This document shows, piece after piece, positions 1 through 10,098 of a stretch of 64,000 nt of DNA; position 1 is the first letter of the stretch; each line of letters opens with the position of its first letter. The position numbers were made by a program, and so were the translations under genes. The stretch comes from Paramyrothecium sp. XJ0827 (Eukaryota > Ascomycota > Sordariomycetes > Hypocreales > Stachybotryaceae). The notes beneath the pieces are model-generated. The model worked only from the letters and a program-made list of their open reading frames with translations, was not told the origin of the DNA and made no database searches. Location of the stretch: positions 806,001 through 870,000 of the forward strand of contig JAJFPB010000004.1 of the NCBI GenBank assembly GCA_020881915.1, read 5' to 3'.

Positions 1-663
1 TTCTAGGAAGCTGGCGCAGAACATTGCCAGTTCAGAGAGGCACTCTCGCGTGAGGCCAATATCGCGAGAGCACCATCCTGCTTCCAGCATTTTCGTAGCG
101 GCAAGGCTGTCTAGGCCCCAGTTCCGTCCTCGTCCAAGGTTGAAACATGAATGAAGCGCAAGATCAATGGTGCACCCAAGAACGCCAAGCGAAAGGGTGA
201 CTTCTTCCGGCACGGGGCTGTCAGTCGTTACCAACAGATTATGGTATATCTTGTGGATAGTGTTCTGGACTATGCCAACTTTATCAAGTGCTGCACGAAG
301 TTCTGGAACAGATTTCTTGGCCAAGCTCTCAATGTCCTTTGCCCAGTTCGAGATCAAAGAATTTAGAGGCTTCGTCGAGACACGGCACCCCAAGCTGTCC
401 ACCTCTATGAATTGGTTGAGTTGAGAAGGATGTTGAAAACGTAAGATCTCATAGAGCGCGCCGTAGAACAGCCATGTCTGTAGAAACGCGGCAGTGGTGT
501 CTGAGGGATGCTGAGTGAAATCTTTGTTGTATAGTCGCGTTAAATCAAATCCTTGCCGGACTTGATATGTGTCCATTTCCAGGCCATCATAGGGTTGCTG
601 TGACAGAAATGGAACCCGTGGATAGCGTCCAGTCACGTAGCGAAAAGCAGGCAAATGATCCAT
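1..663 (-). CDS. HET-type heterokaryon incompatibility protein, N-terminal part (runs off left edge)
   Basis: An open frame on the minus strand begins with ATG at 663 and stays open for 221 codons to the window edge, so the 3' part is missing. The protein starts MDHLPAFRYVTGRYPRVPFL and continues with YDGLEMDTYQVRQGFD and a FLQTWLFYGALYEIL segment. This is the N-terminal pattern of a large class of fungal HET-domain proteins, in which the HET domain proper (SYxWG, WxDxxCIxQ) comes further downstream; here it would lie outside the window. The family acts in non-self recognition and cell death during hyphal fusion; for this gene that role is inferred. No intron is needed in the visible part. 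Being cut by the edge, it could also be a truncated copy. Confidence 0.72.
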   Translation of the reverse strand, partial: MDHLPAFRYVTGRYPRVPFLSQQPYDGLEMDTYQVRQGFDLTRLYNKDFTQHPSDTTAAFLQTWLFYGALYEILRFQHPSQLNQFIEVDSLGCRVSTKPLNSLISNWAKDIESLAKKSVPELRAALDKVGIVQNTIHKIYHNLLVTTDSPVPEEVTLSLGVLGCTIDLALHSCFNLGRGRNWGLDSLAATKMLEAGWCSRDIGLTRECLSELAMFCASFLE

Positions 664-1300
664 TTTATACGGACTACTACATTAGTTGAAGCGACAAACT
701 CGCCGGAAACGCAACACTATGTCGCAGGGTGGTAGGCAAGAAAAGGAGGAGCTATTTATGCTTAGTCTAAAACCCCCAGCAGCGTCCCATCAAGCCAGCC
801 CTAGCCGCACGTATTCAGCTGCTTCGGAACCCTGCTGTGTTGATTGGTAATTTAGTGTCTCACGCCAACACCAATCCCGAATTATTGCCAATCGTGGGCT
901 GTTCCAGAACAAAAGCTCGCATGAGCTACTGCACCCAGCCGCTGCTGTGGACGCTGGCGCTCGGCGTTTTTCTTTTCTTTGTTGCCCTTTTTGTTTTTAT
1001 TTATGATTGTACAGATTTGTATCTCTATCACGAGTGACATTATTTTAAGCCTACCATTACACATGTCATGGCGCGTCACAGAATCTTACTTGACGCATTC
1101 CAACCGACTATCCAACCAAAAGCTGCTAGATGCATGAAGACAATGCTACTCTAACTCACATGAAAGCACAGTCAGTCTTGAGAGCGCTAACAATTTACCA
1201 GCAAGAATTTCCGTGCTGACTTATGGAGGCCGTTGCCCCAAATTCTTGAGGTGGACTTTTTCATGTGTGCCATTCAGGTCCTCCCCCATCTCTCGATAAA
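664..1300. other. Intergenic, upstream of the HET-type gene
   Basis: No gene recognised. A CATAAATAG-like element on the minus strand near 754-760 sits about 90 bp before the HET start and could be its TATA box. Short open frames here have no protein-like composition. Confidence 0.4.
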
Positions 1301-1790
1301 TTGTTCACGACAGAACAACCCCGGTTGGTTGGTGAACGGACCTTCGTGCCACAAAAGCTACACTTAAAAAGTGAGAGCGGTTACTTTGCGGCCCGCTTCT
1401 CACACTAGGACGATGCTGGAAGCTACTTCATAGATGGCGGTCGCGTCTTATTGAAAGCATTCTTGGGGTATATTCGTGCTGGGAATCCGCCTTTGTTTTT
1501 CGATCACTCCACGCAGACACACGATCTCGCCCATTTTGCTTTTCTGCTGGGCGAGACACGGTACTTCCAAATCCCGACATTAGAAACTTGGCTTCTTGAA
1601 AAGAATTACCTTCAGGTCCTACAGCCCAATCTCAGCGTACGCGTTGTCGAGGAAGACAACTTTTTGTCTCTTTGGGGAATTACTCCAAAGGTCTTCCTTC
1701 AACTGTCAATTTAGAAATTATTCCTACGTCAGGCACCCGGAAATGAATGACCTGCCCATATCATTTAATGAACGCGGTTCTTGTTAAAAT
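1301..1790 (+). pseudogene. BTB/POZ (K-tetramerisation type) gene remnant
   Basis: One reading frame from about 1301 to 1714 reads as a fungal BTB/POZ domain of the potassium-channel-tetramerisation (KCTD-like) type: VGERTFVPQKLHLKSESGYF, then GSYFIDGGRVLL, GYIRAGNPPLFF, ETRYFQIPTLETWL and EKNYLQVLQ. It is interrupted by an in-frame TAG at 1406-1408, between ARFSH and DDAGSYFID. After about 1690 the family-like sequence continues in another frame (VNLEIIPTSGTRK) and meets TGA at 1744-1746. So at least one nonsense change and one frameshift are visible. No start codon is evident in frame; introns could explain part of the 5' end but not the TAG inside the conserved core. The intact family binds partners through the BTB fold, often as cullin-3 adaptors. 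I infer a recently decayed gene. Confidence 0.75.
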
Positions 1791-2152
1791 CCTGCGCCTC
1801 TCCGGGGTGCGCTTTCGAGGACACGCCATATATCAAAGCACATGTAGTTCGACGAGACGTTACATTCAATCCGGAGATGTTCTGAGGTCCATTGCTCCCT
1901 CATCTCTCCAAGTAGCAAGTCTGTGCCTGCTGAGACTATGTTTGGTTAAACTAAACTAGCAAATGGTAACGTGTTTCTTGAGGTTATATTTGAGACGTAT
2001 CTGGCTTTCAAGTCGACCACATAAAGGGTATTACAATAGATTCATGGGTCTTTCTAATTCAACTTTTCCAAATATCCAGCATTAATGCGGTATCTTGTTC
2101 GCGCTTCTCCATCATGTCAAATCAGCTTCTCTCATTCTCTTGAACCCTCGCA
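1791..2152. other. Intergenic
   Basis: Sequence between the BTB remnant and the 3' end of the Bim1-like gene. Nothing recognised. Confidence 0.4.
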
Positions 2153-2877
2153 TCATAGCCAACATCCTGCACAAAGAAGAGCAGCTGCACCAACAAGTGC
2201 ACCGTACGAGATGGAAATACTGTGTGCGCCAGCGCTGTCGTTATCCGCAGACGTACTCGAAGCCGGACTCCCCGTCGTGCTACTAGCTGGGGGAGTGATC
2301 GTGGCCGAAGCGAGCGCGGCCAGCTTGTCATCCTGCACGACGCTTGCTGTTACATCCGTGCCGTTTTTGCAGGTACTTCCTGGAGTTTGCTCGCCCTCGA
2401 CGAACCTGACGCTTGCGCACTGGGCCAGTCAGTCAGTATGTCACTCTTTCAGACACGTTAAAAAAATCGTACCTGGTATAGCATGCCGTCTGGAGCATCA
2501 ATAACCACTCCAAGAACGCCAGTCTTGCCGACCCATGAGTCAGGTGCTGTGACAGAGGGGACGCAAAAGTCGCCAATGCCCTTTTGCCCTACGAGTGAGT
2601 GTAGCTGCTGCCAGTCGCCGTTTGCGGATTCCTCAAAGGTAGCACGGAACAGCCATGTCCCTTCGGGATGCGTGTTGAGTAGAGCGATCGGTTGTCCTCC
2701 CACGTGGAACTCTGCAATTTTATCCTTGCTGAAGTCTGGTGTAAAGGATCCGCAGGGTGCAGTCCCTTCCTCGTCGTCCGAGAAACCAATGGACTCGGGG
2801 TCGACAAGCTTGAAGTGAGCTTGCACGCAAGATGCGAGCATGAGAAGACAAGCAGTGCTGGTTCGAACAAACATCAT
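2153..2877 (-). CDS. Bim1-like/X325 copper-binding secreted protein, GPI-anchored
   Basis: Two exons, 2877-2473 and 2419-2153, joined over a 53-nt intron (GTACG...CCCAG) that keeps the frame; 223 aa. A signal peptide of about 20 residues ends ...ASCVQA, placing His21 at the mature N-terminus: HFKLVDPESIGFSDDEEG, then PCGSF. An N-terminal His with this sequence is the hallmark of the X325/Bim1 family, LPMO-like folds that bind copper but lack sugar oxidation and, in Cryptococcus, help Ctr1 acquire copper. A second His (EFHVGG) is also present. The C-terminus is Ser/Thr/Ala-rich and ends in a hydrophobic tail (YGALVGAAALLCAGCWL), as expected for a GPI anchor. The second ATG pair (MM) is taken as the start because the signal peptide follows it directly. 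It diverges from a ferric reductase gene. Confidence 0.88.
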
Positions 2878-3596
2878 TGCAGCAGATGTATCAAAGGGTA
2901 GCAGTCGGCGCATATCGTGATCGAGGCGTGTAAGTGGTCCCCGTTGGTTGAGAATGGCCAGTAGGAAAAGATCTCTTGGCAGAAAGCTCCGTGGTTGAGC
3001 CTGGACCGAGGATTTCCATACCTATATATGAAGGTCAGATGTGGCCAATCAGCCATTTTCCGATAATATGCTCAACCGCGGTCTTAGCTCGAAACATCAC
3101 GGCCCTTGCTGAGACGGCCGCTTTGCCGATACCTGCCTGTCCGTCCACATTCGAGCCACCATTCCTGCATCCTCTGCCTTGCTAGCTTTTCAGCCGCTGA
3201 AAGTTGGCGCCAAGGACGGCACCTAGTTCCGACAGATCAGGGTCTAGGTTCAAACGTGGGGAAGACATGAGCAAGTTTTGAGTGGTCGGAACGACTAGCG
3301 GCGCGGACCTAGCTCGGAACGCGGCATCGCAATTGCCTTCGAGAGCCTGATGGTGGCAGGCATTGACTTTGGCGTTTTGAGGCCATTGTCGGAGGTTCTT
3401 ATCGAGACGGCTAGGGCCATGGAAACTTGCTCACTGCGCCCGAGGCGGATGGCACAGTCTTCTTCTCTGTTGATAATAGTAGCTGCAAACCTTCGCCCAG
3501 ACGACCTACCTTGCGCAAACTTCCAAAACGACTCTTTTGTTATTCATGTCGACAAATGAGCCATGACACTAATTTTGGCAAACGATTAGCTGAAAA
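2878..3596. promoter_or_regulatory. Shared upstream region of the Bim1-like and ferric reductase genes
   Basis: A 719-bp interval between two divergent metal-homeostasis genes. A TATATAG element on the minus strand (3022-3028) lies about 145 bp before the Bim1-like start. GATAA-type cores occur near 3060 and 3473, which GATA-type iron regulators could use, but such short motifs are expected by chance. No perfect TTTGCTC copper-response element was found. Confidence 0.4.
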
Positions 3597-5510
3597 ATGG
3601 ATATGGGAGGCATGGATGGTATGGACATGGGGTCCTCCATGTTCAGGACCGTCAACGAGCAGTTCTCGCACATCTACTGGTTCATCATCGCTGCAGTAAT
3701 AGCATGCATGTTTACTTGTAACGTTGTAGGATATCTTGAGAGCAGATGGAGGTATGACCTACATGAGTCTGATTCCTAGGAGAGAACTGACCTTCGTCGC
3801 AGGCTTCACCGCCTAAGCAAGCAAACGAGCATCCATCCATCGGTGCCATCCAACGCTTTTCGTCAGTTTGTAGCGACATCGACAGCTATTTTCAGAGAAC
3901 TAAGTCATCCACGGCTGTGGCTGGTCCACAAGCCATCCCTGGCCTGGCTGAATCCTCCATCTCTCGGCCGAGTATTGGTGCTCCTTATCTACTGGTCCAT
4001 CGTCATCGCCTTACTGGTCTCGGGAGCCATACAAAAGGATGCTTACTTCTGGGAACGCATCGGATTCCGTGCAGCTTGGGTCAGCATCATGCAAGTCCCT
4101 CTGCTATATCTTCTTTCCTCCAAGTGCTCCATTATTGCGTTTCTCATCGGCTCAAGCCACGAGCGCATCAACTGGTTGCATCGCTGGGTCGCACGCACAC
4201 TCGTCGTTACCGCCACGATTCACGGTTTCCACTTTTATACAGAATGGGTTCGTGCCGACTTGGTGGAGCTGGAGCTTGAGATTATGAGCAGTATTGTTCC
4301 GTACGGTTTCGGCGCATGGGCGGTACTCTTATGGACGTTGCTGGTCTCGCTCGCGCCGCTCCGTCGACTGGCATACGAGGTTTTCGTTGCGCAGCACATT
4401 GCCGCGGCTGCGTTCTTCCTTTGGCTTCTCTACGTGCATGTGCCGAAATACGCCCGCTACTACATCTGGTTTGCCGTTGCCGCTTGGAGTTTCGATCTTC
4501 TTGGCCGCTTGGTGCTTTTCGTATGGGTCAACTGGGTGCCTTCCATGAGCGCGGACTCATCAAGCGCAGGGTGCTGCAAACCTAAGAAGCTTCTCCTCGG
4601 GCATCCAACCGACGTACGAGTAATAAGCGACGAGGTGACCGTTGTTACGATCCATAATGTCCGTGCGAAATGGCGCGCTGGACAGCATTTTTATGTCTGG
4701 TTTCCACGTCTAGGTCTTTTCGAGACTCATCCCTACACAGTTATGTGCGCTTCGCCCTGTGGATGCGGCCTACAATTGATCATCAGGAAGCATAAAGGCT
4801 TCTCGCGAAGGTTGCACAACTTCGGTCAAGAAGGCCAAGGGGAAACCAAGACTACTACGGCATTTATTATTGGACCGTACGGCAGCCCAGCCGCATGGCA
4901 TACTTTCGAAACACTCGTACTAATCTCTGGGTCAACGGGGGCGTCCTATACTTTGTCGATTCTTCAGGACATGTTGAGACCAGACAGAGTTACCTGCACC
5001 CGTCGAATCCACTTCCTGTGCATGGCTCGGAAAAAGAACGAGCTAGAATTCTACGCCAACCAAGTCAGACGGCTGACCAAAAATGCCAAGAAGCCTGGCA
5101 TGCAGTTGCAGTTCACGTTGGCCATGACCAGTAGCTGCTCGAAAGACGTTGAAGTCGTTACAACGGATCAGAAAACGGCTCCAAGCCCGAAAGCAACTAT
5201 AACAACCGCTTCAGATCAGGATCTGGAGATTCACAAAGCAGGATGCAATTGTGACGATGATAAGGCGGAGATGGGGGTTAGTAGAGACGAGGTAACCCTG
5301 CAATACCTCAACTGCCGATGTGATATAAAGAAATTTATACAGGATCCTGTTGAGGCTGCTGTCGGAGAAACATCAGTCGCTGTCTGCGGAGGTGGTCCTT
5401 TGACGTGCAAGGTCAGAAACGTTGTCTCCTGGCTGTCGGATGAGAGAGCTGTGCACAAGGGCTCAGGTCTACAAGGGATCCATTTGCATGTGGAGGAGTA
5501 CTCTTTATAA
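3597..5510 (+). CDS. Ferric/cupric reductase transmembrane component (FRE family)
   Basis: Exons 3597-3751 and 3803-5510 (51-nt intron, GTATGA...CGCAG) give 620 aa. The N-terminus is Met/Gly/Asp-rich (MDMGGMDGMDMG), followed by a membrane segment (IYWFIIAAVIACMF). A ferric-reductase transmembrane domain follows, with paired histidines for b-type haem (HRWVARTLVVTATIHGFHF; HIAAAAFFLWLLYVH). The FAD-binding motif HPYTV is at about residue 361, the NADPH-binding GPYGSP at about 410, and the C-terminal CGGGPLTC at about 580. The family reduces Fe3+ or Cu2+ outside the plasma membrane for high-affinity uptake. A cysteine-bearing hydrophilic insert precedes the last motif (GCNCDDDK, NCRCDIKK). The Met/His-poor but Met-rich start and the divergent Bim1-like neighbour would suit cuprireductase activity; that is inference. 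Confidence 0.93.
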
Positions 5511-5984
5511 GCAAGTCATGGGTTGGAAATTTAATAGCTAGCTTCTTTTATTTCGTTCTGCGCGGCTTTTGGTAAGCCAGGAGTTGCTGATAAGCCTGCC
5601 ATGTGCCAATCAACATCGTGAACAGGGGCAGGGGTTACTACAAGTGTAAATTCCACTGCATTCTCACAGCCACCGCCACTTCAGCCCATACTGTTGACCG
5701 CATGGATTTATACCGTTCCACCCCTCGTCTTTCTTGTGGGCTGTATCTGCCATTGCGGCTGTGCGATTCATGAAAAGCATTATCTGCGAGGACATTTGGT
5801 TGGCACATCGCCCACCTCTACATCCACGAGCAGCTCCAGAACTTGCACAAACATGTCATTAGCTACTGCAAACAGATTTCGTAGACTCCGTGGCCGTTCT
5901 TGGCAATGCATTTGAAATGATTCACTCACGGTAAACCTGGAAGAAAAGGCAAGAAGCAAATCTCAACTACTCGGCTTTGGGGAG
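5511..5984. other. Intergenic
   Basis: 474 bp between the ferric reductase and the next membrane-protein gene. Nothing recognised beyond a likely terminator/promoter interval. Confidence 0.4.
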
Positions 5985-7613
5985 ATGAACAGTAACGAGA
6001 CTACCAGTTGGAGATCAGAGCCGAATGGGCGCGGCACCTTCTCGCTGATCACTTCGTGCATACTGACGCTCGTCTTCTGCGTATGGTCCGCCCTGCATCT
6101 CAACGTCCCGCCCGCAAAGGCAACGCCATCCAGATTAGCACTGGAGAAGACTTATTGGGTCCTGTATGGCATTTTCGCGCCCGAACTAGTTGTCGCAACA
6201 GCTGCGTCTCAGTACATAACCGCGCGATGGCTGAAGAGGGAGATTGAGAAGGATATCGCCCATCGCAAGGCAGCTGGTGATGCCGTCGCCGACGGCCAAA
6301 CTTGGAACATGACGCAGTGTTTCAACGCTGTCATGGGCGGTCTGACGGTCAACACGGCCCAAGGCAGGCTTACATTGTCAGCGGAGGGGACTCGTCTCCT
6401 TTCATTCATCGGAGCACTCCCTCAAGTTCCGCTTCCGCAGATAAAGGACAAGAGCAAAGCCGACGGACTCGCCAAATCGGTTGTCTGCATCCAGGCCATT
6501 TGGATGGTGGCACAGGTCATCGCGCGCCTGGCGATTTCGCTACCAGTCTCTCTTCTCGAAATCAACACCTGCGGCCACGTTGTCTGCGCCTTGATATTGT
6601 ATCTCCTTTGGTGGAGCAAGCCATTTGACATTCTAGACCCTTTGGTGCTCCCGGAAGACCCCGGGCTCGAGAAGATGCTCCCCTTCATGCTTGCGTGCTC
6701 CACTGTTGGTGTCGATGCTGCTACCAACATCAGCAAGGTTCGGTGCCTCCGCTACATTGGACCCGGGGAGGTTGACAGGCCACAAAAGCTAAGTGGCCCG
6801 AGCCTGCTCATTCACTCTCAACTGTCCATTGGCTCGAATGGCCTGGGAGACATGAAAGGCTTTCTTGGGCGACAGCCAATCATAAATGAAAAGGAGAATA
6901 GATGTGTTTTTCAAGTCGGAAGCAACGAGATCAGCCCATTTTGCAACCCGTACTTTGCGGAGGACTACAAACATCTCAGACTGCGGCATGGAGAAGTATA
7001 TTGCCGTCAGTTCAACACACCCAAGATACAGCCCGATACTACGCTGTCCCCTGATCAAGTCTTCCGAATCATGCAGGGTGCCGACTTCGTATGGAGCGAA
7101 TGCGCCACCAGGCCATTCTACAAGCGGTATTTCTTCACCGACTCGCCCACAATCTACTCGTTGTACCTCGGAGAGATCGACTACCTCGTCAAACACATCC
7201 CTAATTTCCCATCACTTACGAACCTTTCTCTTGGGCACGTCAATATCAGCTCCAACACTCTTCGATACGTATTCGTTGTTACCGCGATGGCCTATGGGGG
7301 TCTTCATCTCTCCGGATTCAACCACCATTTCGCGTCTCGAGCTGAGCGCATCCTTTGGATAGGCTCGTGTGTCGCCATTGCCGGCTCCGGCATGATTTTG
7401 TGGGTTTACTTTGCCATCCAGAATGTCTCACGGCGGCCTTCGACAATCCAGCGCGGCCCTCACCCACTCATGAAGCCAGCCAGCTATGGAATCATTTTCC
7501 TCTTGGTAGTCGCTCGAATTTTTCTGGTGGTCGAATCATTTATCAGTCTACGGAACGCAGCGGTTTTGCTCTATGAAACTCCAGAATGGTCCGACCTTTT
7601 CCCACATCTGTAA
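5985..7613 (+). CDS. Multi-pass membrane protein of unknown function
   Basis: Single exon, 542 aa. It has a hydrophilic start (MNSNETTSWRSEPNGRGTF), a first membrane segment (LITSCILTLVFCVWSAL) followed by HLNVP, and a second containing YWVLYGIFAPELVVATAAS. Several C-terminal membrane spans follow, around VFVVTAMAYGGLHLSGF, ILWIGSCVAIAGSGMILWVY and ASYGIIFLLVVARIFLVVES. The W(S/T)ALHLNVP pattern recurs in a large family of uncharacterised Pezizomycotina membrane proteins that, as far as I know, has no assigned function. A long hydrophilic central loop (about residues 240-400) is the least membrane-like part. The ATG at 5985 opens directly into the conserved start. No function is claimed. Confidence 0.82.
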   Translation: MNSNETTSWRSEPNGRGTFSLITSCILTLVFCVWSALHLNVPPAKATPSRLALEKTYWVLYGIFAPELVVATAASQYITARWLKREIEKDIAHRKAAGDAVADGQTWNMTQCFNAVMGGLTVNTAQGRLTLSAEGTRLLSFIGALPQVPLPQIKDKSKADGLAKSVVCIQAIWMVAQVIARLAISLPVSLLEINTCGHVVCALILYLLWWSKPFDILDPLVLPEDPGLEKMLPFMLACSTVGVDAATNISKVRCLRYIGPGEVDRPQKLSGPSLLIHSQLSIGSNGLGDMKGFLGRQPIINEKENRCVFQVGSNEISPFCNPYFAEDYKHLRLRHGEVYCRQFNTPKIQPDTTLSPDQVFRIMQGADFVWSECATRPFYKRYFFTDSPTIYSLYLGEIDYLVKHIPNFPSLTNLSLGHVNISSNTLRYVFVVTAMAYGGLHLSGFNHHFASRAERILWIGSCVAIAGSGMILWVYFAIQNVSRRPSTIQRGPHPLMKPASYGIIFLLVVARIFLVVESFISLRNAAVLLYETPEWSDLFPHL

Positions 7614-8517
7614 TTAATGGGTTGATTGATTGCTATCCTCAAGAGGAAAGATTATTAGGCCTAATATAATTATGGTAGGCTTCGTTTTCTGTTTGGCACA
7701 CCATAGTCATCCTCCCTAGTAGCTCCATCCCTGATAAATATAAAGTAATTCTCGACGATTAGTATTCATGGCAAATTCGTGAAGCCTGTGTTGGAGAGCT
7801 AATAGCAATCACAATAATATTCATTTATTTTGCCCATCATCAAAAACTTTCATGGATATATGTTTCCCCCTGCGAGGAGAGAGACCTGGGTAAGCCATGG
7901 GATTGCAAGGAATCTCTGAAGCAATTGTCAGCGTTGCTATAGGGTAGCGCAAACTATCGGGGCAGTCGGGTGAATCGAAAGGCTATCCATGACCATGATC
8001 AAAAGGCGTAATTTCACAGGTTAGTGGGGTCTGATCTTAAGTCAACATCTCGTATGAGTGATCTAGAAACTGCGCGGTCGATACGTGCCTTAGCGGCGAT
8101 GGTTCATGATGCTGTAAGCCACTGTTGGCCGTAGTCGCAGCCTCACACCCCCTTCAACTTCAGAACAACACACTTAGTGAGCAGCGGAAATAGTACTGAA
8201 CACGGCCGTACACCGTTTAGAAGAATGTTCTTATATGAGAAACACTACTTTTGGGAACCATTTTGGACTCTAAGGCGCGGGAAGGAACTCAACGATCTGC
8301 TCATACGGCGTTTTGGTGAAGAACATAATATGGGCAGGCCAAGCAATGCGGAGCCCCACCAAATTGATAAGATAAGGAGGCTGGCCGTATGAATCATCGC
8401 CAACAATGAAAGGCAGCTGCTTTGTCTCGTCTCCACGTCCGCCCCAACCCACCTCATTCTTGCGCAAAGCTCCGAAGGCAATCCTACACGAGCCCTTCCC
8501 CGAATCTCAACCTCAAG
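7614..8517. other. Intergenic
   Basis: The left part (7614-8050) is AT-rich and carries no coding signal. The right part is presumably the promoter and leader of the Rqt4-like gene. The reading frame is open upstream of 8518, but the family start is the internal ATG. Confidence 0.4.
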
Positions 8518-10098
8518 ATGTCGCTGGCGCAGCTCTCGCAGCTGCTACCGCTTCCAAACGAGGAGCTCCAGCAAGTCATCGACTATGCGGCCACCCTGTC
8601 GAAAGCCGAGGCGGCATCCCACTTTGGCAACCTGCTCGGCGACTCCCCACTGGCCATCGACTTCATAGCCTCCTTCAATTCGAGACGGAAAGACCCGAAA
8701 GAGCCAGCGAACGAGCCAAGGCGTCAAGACGACACCCGCGATGGAGTCCCCAAGTCCACCCGTGGGCCGAAGAAGAAGACGAAGCCTGCGCTTCACACGC
8801 CCGAAGCCCGCAAGGTCGAGACGTATGCTGTCCCTGCGGGTACGGCCTACAACAAAAAGGACTTGAACTCGGAGTATATTTCGCAAAGATCGACGCCGAG
8901 TGGTAGCAATCAACCTTCAAGATCTGGCACACCCAAGCCGAAACCCCCACCGAAGCAGCATGCATCAGCAGTCGGCACATTGATCTCGGACATCCCCAAG
9001 CCCAAGGCCAAGTCCAACACAAATTCCGGGACGTCGACGCCAAAAAGTACAGGTGCAAAGACGAAGGTATCCATTGCCGGGGGAACGCCCATGGCGGGCC
9101 AATCTTCGGCGCTTGCGGACTTGGACGCTGCCATCCGGGCGCTGGAATTGACCACGAACCCAAATCTGGAAGACGTCAAGGCGCGGAGATGCAACTGCGT
9201 CGCAACAAGACACCCGCTGCAGACCGCAGCACCGAATTGTCTATCGTGCGGCAAGGTCATTTGCATGAAGGAGGGGCTTGGGCCATGTACATTCTGCGGG
9301 ACACCTCTGCTCAACCCAACCGAAGTGCAGGCCATGGTCAGGGAGCTCAAGGAGGAGCGCGGCCGTGAGAAGATGGCAGCCAACGCCGAGGCTAACCGGC
9401 GGGCAGACGTTGCTAGGACTCCGGCAGCCTTTACACAGCCGCGCGGCAACGACGCTGAGGTCGGGCCTTCGCTATCGGAAGCGGCGGCCAGGGCACGAGA
9501 GCACAGGGATAAGCTACTAAATTTCCAAGCTCAAAACGCACGACGAACTACGGTGCGGGACGAGGCGGCTGACTTTGACATGGGTGCGGCTATGGCGGGC
9601 ACAGGTGGCAGCATGTGGGCTGGCCCTGAAGAGCGAGCACGGGAGCTCAAGCGACAACAGAAGCTGCTGCGAGAGATGGAATGGAATGCTCGACCGGAGT
9701 ACGAGAAGCGACAACAGGTGGTTAGCATTGACCTGGTTGGCGGCAAAGTGGTGCGGAAGATGGCTCATATAGAGAGGCCGGTCACGCCGCCCTCAGAAGA
9801 CGAGCATATAGAGACTGATGATGGAGGTGCTGCACTGACCGAAACGTCGGGCAACAGGAGAACGGGCGGTGCGTTCAGCGGAAATCCGCTGCTAGGATCG
9901 CTGATAAGGCCTGTATTCGATGTCAAGGGGAAGGGAACTGAGGCAGAAGGTCGGAGGGAGCGCAAGAAAGGATGGAGGAGAGTGCAAGATGACTTGGACA
10001 ACAATGAAGGGGTGATCTTGGACGGCGGCATATACGGACACGGAGAGAACGCAGGTGCAACAGGAGGAAGCGCTGGTGATGAACCAGGCAAAGGATAG
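8518..10098 (+). CDS. rqt4: Ribosome quality-control trigger subunit Rqt4 / TRIP4-type zinc finger protein
   Basis: 526 aa from the ATG at 8518 (MSLAQLSQLLPLPNEELQQV). I chose this ATG because the helical CUE-like N-terminus starts there; the frame is open upstream but reads as low-complexity leader. A C2HC5 zinc finger of the TRIP4/ASC-1 family spans about residues 224-262: CNCVATRHPLQ, then NCLSCGKVICMKEGLGPC, then FCGTPLL. The rest is charged and disordered, with Lys/Pro-rich linkers before the finger and Arg/Glu-rich helices after it (REHRDKLLNFQ; ERARELKRQQKLLREME). TRIP4 in animals and Rqt4 in yeast belong to the complex that splits collided ribosomes with the Slh1/ASCC3 helicase. Fungal members lack the C-terminal ASCH domain of human TRIP4, and none is seen here. 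Confidence 0.87.
   Translation: MSLAQLSQLLPLPNEELQQVIDYAATLSKAEAASHFGNLLGDSPLAIDFIASFNSRRKDPKEPANEPRRQDDTRDGVPKSTRGPKKKTKPALHTPEARKVETYAVPAGTAYNKKDLNSEYISQRSTPSGSNQPSRSGTPKPKPPPKQHASAVGTLISDIPKPKAKSNTNSGTSTPKSTGAKTKVSIAGGTPMAGQSSALADLDAAIRALELTTNPNLEDVKARRCNCVATRHPLQTAAPNCLSCGKVICMKEGLGPCTFCGTPLLNPTEVQAMVRELKEERGREKMAANAEANRRADVARTPAAFTQPRGNDAEVGPSLSEAAARAREHRDKLLNFQAQNARRTTVRDEAADFDMGAAMAGTGGSMWAGPEERARELKRQQKLLREMEWNARPEYEKRQQVVSIDLVGGKVVRKMAHIERPVTPPSEDEHIETDDGGAALTETSGNRRTGGAFSGNPLLGSLIRPVFDVKGKGTEAEGRRERKKGWRRVQDDLDNNEGVILDGGIYGHGENAGATGGSAGDEPGKG

Noticed and set aside
2878..3596. Copper-response element TTTGCTC in the Bim1/FRE promoter
   Set aside because: Only imperfect relatives (CTTGCTC, GAGCAAG) were seen; not enough for a call.
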